Assembly: GCA_046484625.1 (NCBI GenBank)
Contig: JAWOIO010000118.1
Location: 1 to 50,295 of the forward strand
DNA length: 50,295 nucleotides
From: DASUAO01 sp046484625
GTDB lineage: Bacteria > Actinomycetota > Acidimicrobiia > IMCC26256 > PALSA-555
Direction of reading: 5' to 3'
A program made the translations under genes and the position numbers. How positions within the stretch are numbered: the first letter of the stretch is position 1; every line of letters starts with the position of its first letter. Below are positions 47,420 through 50,295 of the stretch, in pieces. The notes below the pieces were generated by a model. It made no database searches. It was not told the origin of the DNA and worked only from the letters and a program-made list of their open reading frames with translations.

Positions 47420-50295
47420 ATGACGGGGAGTGCGTCGAGGCTCCGGAGGCTCGAAGTCCTCGGATTGGCGCTCCTGTCCTACGTTCCGTTCCTCGTCTCG
47501 TCGCCCGGGAACCTCAGCGCCGACACGAAGCCATACCTCTACCTGGACCCCGGTCGCCTGCTCGCGCGCTCGGCGTACCTGTGGAGCGACAACCTCGGCA
47601 CGGGCACCGTTCCCCACCAGAACATCGGATACCTCTTCCCGATGGGCCCGTACTACTGGGCGATGGACCAGCTGGGGGTGCCCGACTGGGTCGCGCAACG
47701 CCTCTGGATGGGCAGCATCTCCTTCGTCGCCGTGCTCGGCGCGCTCTGGCTGCTCACGATGCTCGGTGCCGGCCGCGCCGGGTCGCTCGTCGGCGCCCTG
47801 GTGTACATGCTGACGCCCTACCAGCTGGCATTCACCGCTCGGATCTCCGTGCTCCTCCTCCCCTGGGCGGCGCTCCCGTGGCTCGTGGGGCTGACGGCGC
47901 GGGCGCTGGCCCGACGCGGCTGGCGGGATCCGGCCCTCTTCGCCCTGATCGCGCTCGCAGCCGGCTCCATCAATGCGTCTTCGTTCCTGTTGGTGGGTCT
48001 CGCGCCACTCCTGTGGCTCGTCGTTGCAGTCGCGCAGCGGCGGGCATCGATCGGTGTCGCGGCGGCGACCGCGGGCCGTATCGCCGTGCTCACCTTCGGC
48101 GTCTCGCTGTGGTGGGCGGTCGGGCTCGCGCTGCAGGCCCGGTACGGCTTCTCCGTCCTCGAGGCAACGGAGACGTTGGCGCGGGTCTCGGGTTCGACGC
48201 TCCCGGCCGACCTGTTGCGAGGGTTCGGGAACTGGTTCCTGTCGGGATCCGACCGTCTGGGGCCATGGCTGGTGCAGGCGGCCGACTACCGCACCGAGAA
48301 GCTGCTCACCGCGGCGACGCTCGGCGTGCCACTCCTCGCACTCGCGGCCGCCGCCTGTCTGCGCTGGCGCCACCGCGCCTTCTTCGTCGTCCTCGTGGTC
48401 GTGGGCGTCCTGGCCGGCGTCGGCGCATGGCCCTACGACCACCCGAGCCCGGTCGGATCGCTCTTCAAGTCGTTGGCCAACGGCTCCGCGTTCGGTCTCG
48501 CACTGCGGAACACACCACGCGTCGTCCCCGTCATCGTCCTCGGGCTGGCGGGGCTCGTGGCCGCGGGTGTCGGGGCGCTGGCGACGCGGCCGCGGCTTCG
48601 CGTGTTGGTGGCGGGCACGGTGGTCGGCTGCGTGGTCGTGGGGTTCGCTCCCGTCTGGCGCCACGGCTACCTCGCGGATGGGCTCGAGCGTCCCGAAGCG
48701 GTGCCGCGGTACTGGGAGGACGCGGCCACGGCGCTGGATGCCGAGGGCAACGAGACTCGCGTGCTCGAGATCCCGGGTTCCCTGTTCGCCGCGTACCGCT
48801 GGGGCAACAGCGTCGAGCCGGTCACCCCCGGGCTGATCGACCGCCCGTACGTCGCGCGCGAGCTGCTGGCCTACGGCACCCCGGCATCGGTGAACCTCCT
48901 CGCGGCGCTCGACCGTCGCGTCCAGGAAGGCACGCTCGACGCGGCGGCCCTCGCGCCGATGGCCCGGATCCTCCGGGTCGGGACCATCGCCGTGCGATCG
49001 GACCTGGAGTACGAGCGATACGACACCCCGCGGCCACGCGTCCTCTGGCGCTGGCTCACGGACCCGTTGCCGCCCGGACTCGGGGCTCCCGTCGAGCTGG
49101 GCCCGACCACACCGAACCGGGCTGCCCCGGCACTGCCGCTGTTCGATGCGCTCGAGCTGGGCTCGACGGGGGCGCCGTGGCCTCCGGCCGTCGCGCTGTT
49201 CCCCGTGCTCGATGCCTCGCCCATCGTCGACACGAAGTCCGGTCGCCGGCCGGTCGTGCTGTCCGGCGACGGCGACGGAATCGTCGATGCGACAAGCGCG
49301 GGGTTGCTCGACGGCGACCAGCTCGTCCAGTACGCGGTCACCCTCGACGACCGCGAGCTGCGCGCCTCGATCGAGCGCGACGCCGATCTCGTGATCACGG
49401 ACAGCGCACGGCGGCGAGCCCGACGATGGGATCTCCTGCGCGGCGACGTCGGCGCAACCGAGCGAGCAGGACAGCGGCCCCTCGTCGAGGACACCGAGGA
49501 CCACCGGCTCGACCAGGTTCCCGGCATGACCGACGCCGATCGCACGGTCGTCGAGCAGCGCGGCGCGAGGGTCGACGCGACTGTCTACGGCACCGGAGCG
49601 GGATACCGGCCCGAGGACCGTCCGGCGCTGGCGCTCGACGACGACGTCACGACTGTGTGGCGCGTGCCGCCCGGTGTGTCGGACACGCGATTGGTGATCC
49701 GCCCCGACGCGCCGGTGCGGACCGATCGCATCGGCATCGTGCAGGCCACCGGGAGCGCCGATCCCGCCGTCTCGTCGGTGCAACTCACCTTCGACGGTGG
49801 CGCGCCGGTGACCGTCGATCTCGATGATCGGTCGCGCAGCCCGGAAGGGCAGGAGGTGAAGTTCTCCGAACGGACGGTGCACAGGCTGGAGATCGAGCTG
49901 CTGGGTGCCGATGGCGCTCCGGGCCCGGGTGGAGGACTCGCCGAGGTTCGCCTCGGAGACGTCCGCGTGCGCGAGGTCGTGCGGGTACCGACGAGGACCC
50001 TGGTCAGGGCCGGGAACGAGGAACGCGAGAGGCGCGTCAACATCGTGCTCACCCGCGAACGCCAGCTCGCCGAGTCCGGTCGGGGCGACGGCGAGGCGGC
50101 ACTGGCCCGGTCGCTACGGCTTCCGTCCGCCCGGACGTTCTCACTCGCAGGGACGGCGCGCCCGGCACCATCGGCGTCCGACGATCTGCTCGACGCGGTC
50201 CTCGGTACGACCGCGTCCGCGACCTTCACGTCTTCGGGTCGCCTCGCGAACCTTCCGGACGCGCGAGCGTCACGCGCCTTCGACGGTGATCCCGC
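47420..50295 (+). CDS. aftD: second AftD-like arabinofuranosyltransferase (3' end outside window)
   Basis: About 958 residues are in the window, read in a frame that stays open to the right edge. It is a clear paralogue of the protein at 31367: both have LSADTKxYLYLDPGRLLAR, VPHQNIGYLFPMGPYYW, ALVYMLTPYQLAF/Y, RVLEIPG and AAYRWGN. The GT-C module covers about residues 1-415 and is followed by the extracytoplasmic part. The first discoidin-like module is weaker here, and the second begins at the window edge (DARASRAFDGD). The ATG at 47420 starts just before the first membrane segment. The gene is co-oriented with the GT-C gene 40 bp upstream. Having two full-size AftD genes suggests two linkages or acceptors. 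Confidence 0.88.
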   Translation, partial: MTGSASRLRRLEVLGLALLSYVPFLVSSPGNLSADTKPYLYLDPGRLLARSAYLWSDNLGTGTVPHQNIGYLFPMGPYYWAMDQLGVPDWVAQRLWMGSISFVAVLGALWLLTMLGAGRAGSLVGALVYMLTPYQLAFTARISVLLLPWAALPWLVGLTARALARRGWRDPALFALIALAAGSINASSFLLVGLAPLLWLVVAVAQRRASIGVAAATAGRIAVLTFGVSLWWAVGLALQARYGFSVLEATETLARVSGSTLPADLLRGFGNWFLSGSDRLGPWLVQAADYRTEKLLTAATLGVPLLALAAAACLRWRHRAFFVVLVVVGVLAGVGAWPYDHPSPVGSLFKSLANGSAFGLALRNTPRVVPVIVLGLAGLVAAGVGALATRPRLRVLVAGTVVGCVVVGFAPVWRHGYLADGLERPEAVPRYWEDAATALDAEGNETRVLEIPGSLFAAYRWGNSVEPVTPGLIDRPYVARELLAYGTPASVNLLAALDRRVQEGTLDAAALAPMARILRVGTIAVRSDLEYERYDTPRPRVLWRWLTDPLPPGLGAPVELGPTTPNRAAPALPLFDALELGSTGAPWPPAVALFPVLDASPIVDTKSGRRPVVLSGDGDGIVDATSAGLLDGDQLVQYAVTLDDRELRASIERDADLVITDSARRRARRWDLLRGDVGATERAGQRPLVEDTEDHRLDQVPGMTDADRTVVEQRGARVDATVYGTGAGYRPEDRPALALDDDVTTVWRVPPGVSDTRLVIRPDAPVRTDRIGIVQATGSADPAVSSVQLTFDGGAPVTVDLDDRSRSPEGQEVKFSERTVHRLEIELLGADGAPGPGGGLAEVRLGDVRVREVVRVPTRTLVRAGNEERERRVNIVLTRERQLAESGRGDGEAALARSLRLPSARTFSLAGTARPAPSASDDLLDAVLGTTASATFTSSGRLANLPDARASRAFDGDP

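Noticed and set aside
47135..49882. A 915-codon open frame on the minus strand
   Set aside because: It is a GC-rich shadow of the GT-C and AftD-like genes, with low-complexity Arg/Gly/His-rich translation and no recognisable domain.
1..50295. tRNA, rRNA, CRISPR array, insertion sequence or prophage
   Set aside because: No tRNA-like T-loop, spaced repeats, transposase, integrase or phage-type genes were seen on either strand.

Overview
The window is a high-GC chromosomal segment from an actinobacterium, packed with genes and with no gap above about 210 bp. The clade clues are a mycothiol-type (MDMPI family) enzyme, an F420-type luciferase-like oxidoreductase, AftD-like arabinofuranosyltransferases, actinobacterial DUF35/Ltp-type thiolases, frequent GTG starts and promoters placed as for leaderless mRNAs. 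An Acidimicrobiia-like or other deep actinobacterial lineage fits best, but that is inference. I see no tRNA, rRNA, CRISPR array, insertion sequence, phage gene or plasmid gene.

Two themes alternate. Theme A is acyl-CoA catabolism. Positions 1478-6886 (minus) hold an operon with an isochorismatase-like protein, two SDRs, an amidohydrolase, rsgA, a MerB-like protein and a mycothiol-type enzyme. Positions 6946-9816 (plus) hold MaoC hydratase, DUF35, a CMD-like protein, a second DUF35 and an Ltp-type thiolase, resembling the machinery that cuts steroid side chains. Positions 11120-14338 hold two divergent acyl-CoA dehydrogenases and an unknown Cys/His protein. Positions 18012-24133 hold a D-aminoacylase-type hydrolase, a secreted nuclease/phosphatase-fold protein, and a zinc alcohol dehydrogenase, VOC, methyltransferase and LLM oxidoreductase operon. 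Positions 36416-45812 hold a PaaK-like ligase with a half-ligase neighbour, an aldolase with a 2-hydroxyacid dehydrogenase, and an operon of enoyl-CoA hydratase, thiolase-like protein, acyl-CoA dehydrogenase and APH-family kinase. The last two genes form a split ACAD10/ACAD11 (LvaC/LvaA-like) pair.

Theme B is the cell envelope. GT-C membrane glycosyltransferases lie at 9825, 24130, 27825 and 45835, a polyprenol-phosphate-mannose synthase at 25218, GT2 and GT4 enzymes at 14405 and 30168, an SGNH hydrolase at 29177, two large multi-membrane proteins at 15857 and 26004, and two giant AftD paralogues at 31367-35689 and from 47420 off the right edge. The mannose synthase would supply the lipid-linked donor for the GT-C enzymes. 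An ABC exporter (ATPase truncated by the left edge, plus an FtsX-type permease) opens the window.

The most interesting signal is a 14-bp palindrome, TGAC-N6-GTCA followed by GG. It occurs at five places (6908, 12393, 20784, 40729, 40778), each in the promoter gap of a theme A gene. In three of these gaps one arm of the palindrome supplies a -35-like hexamer exactly 18 nt from a -10-like hexamer that lies 6-9 nt before the start codon. This looks like a regulon of one unseen repressor controlling scattered acyl-CoA catabolic operons.
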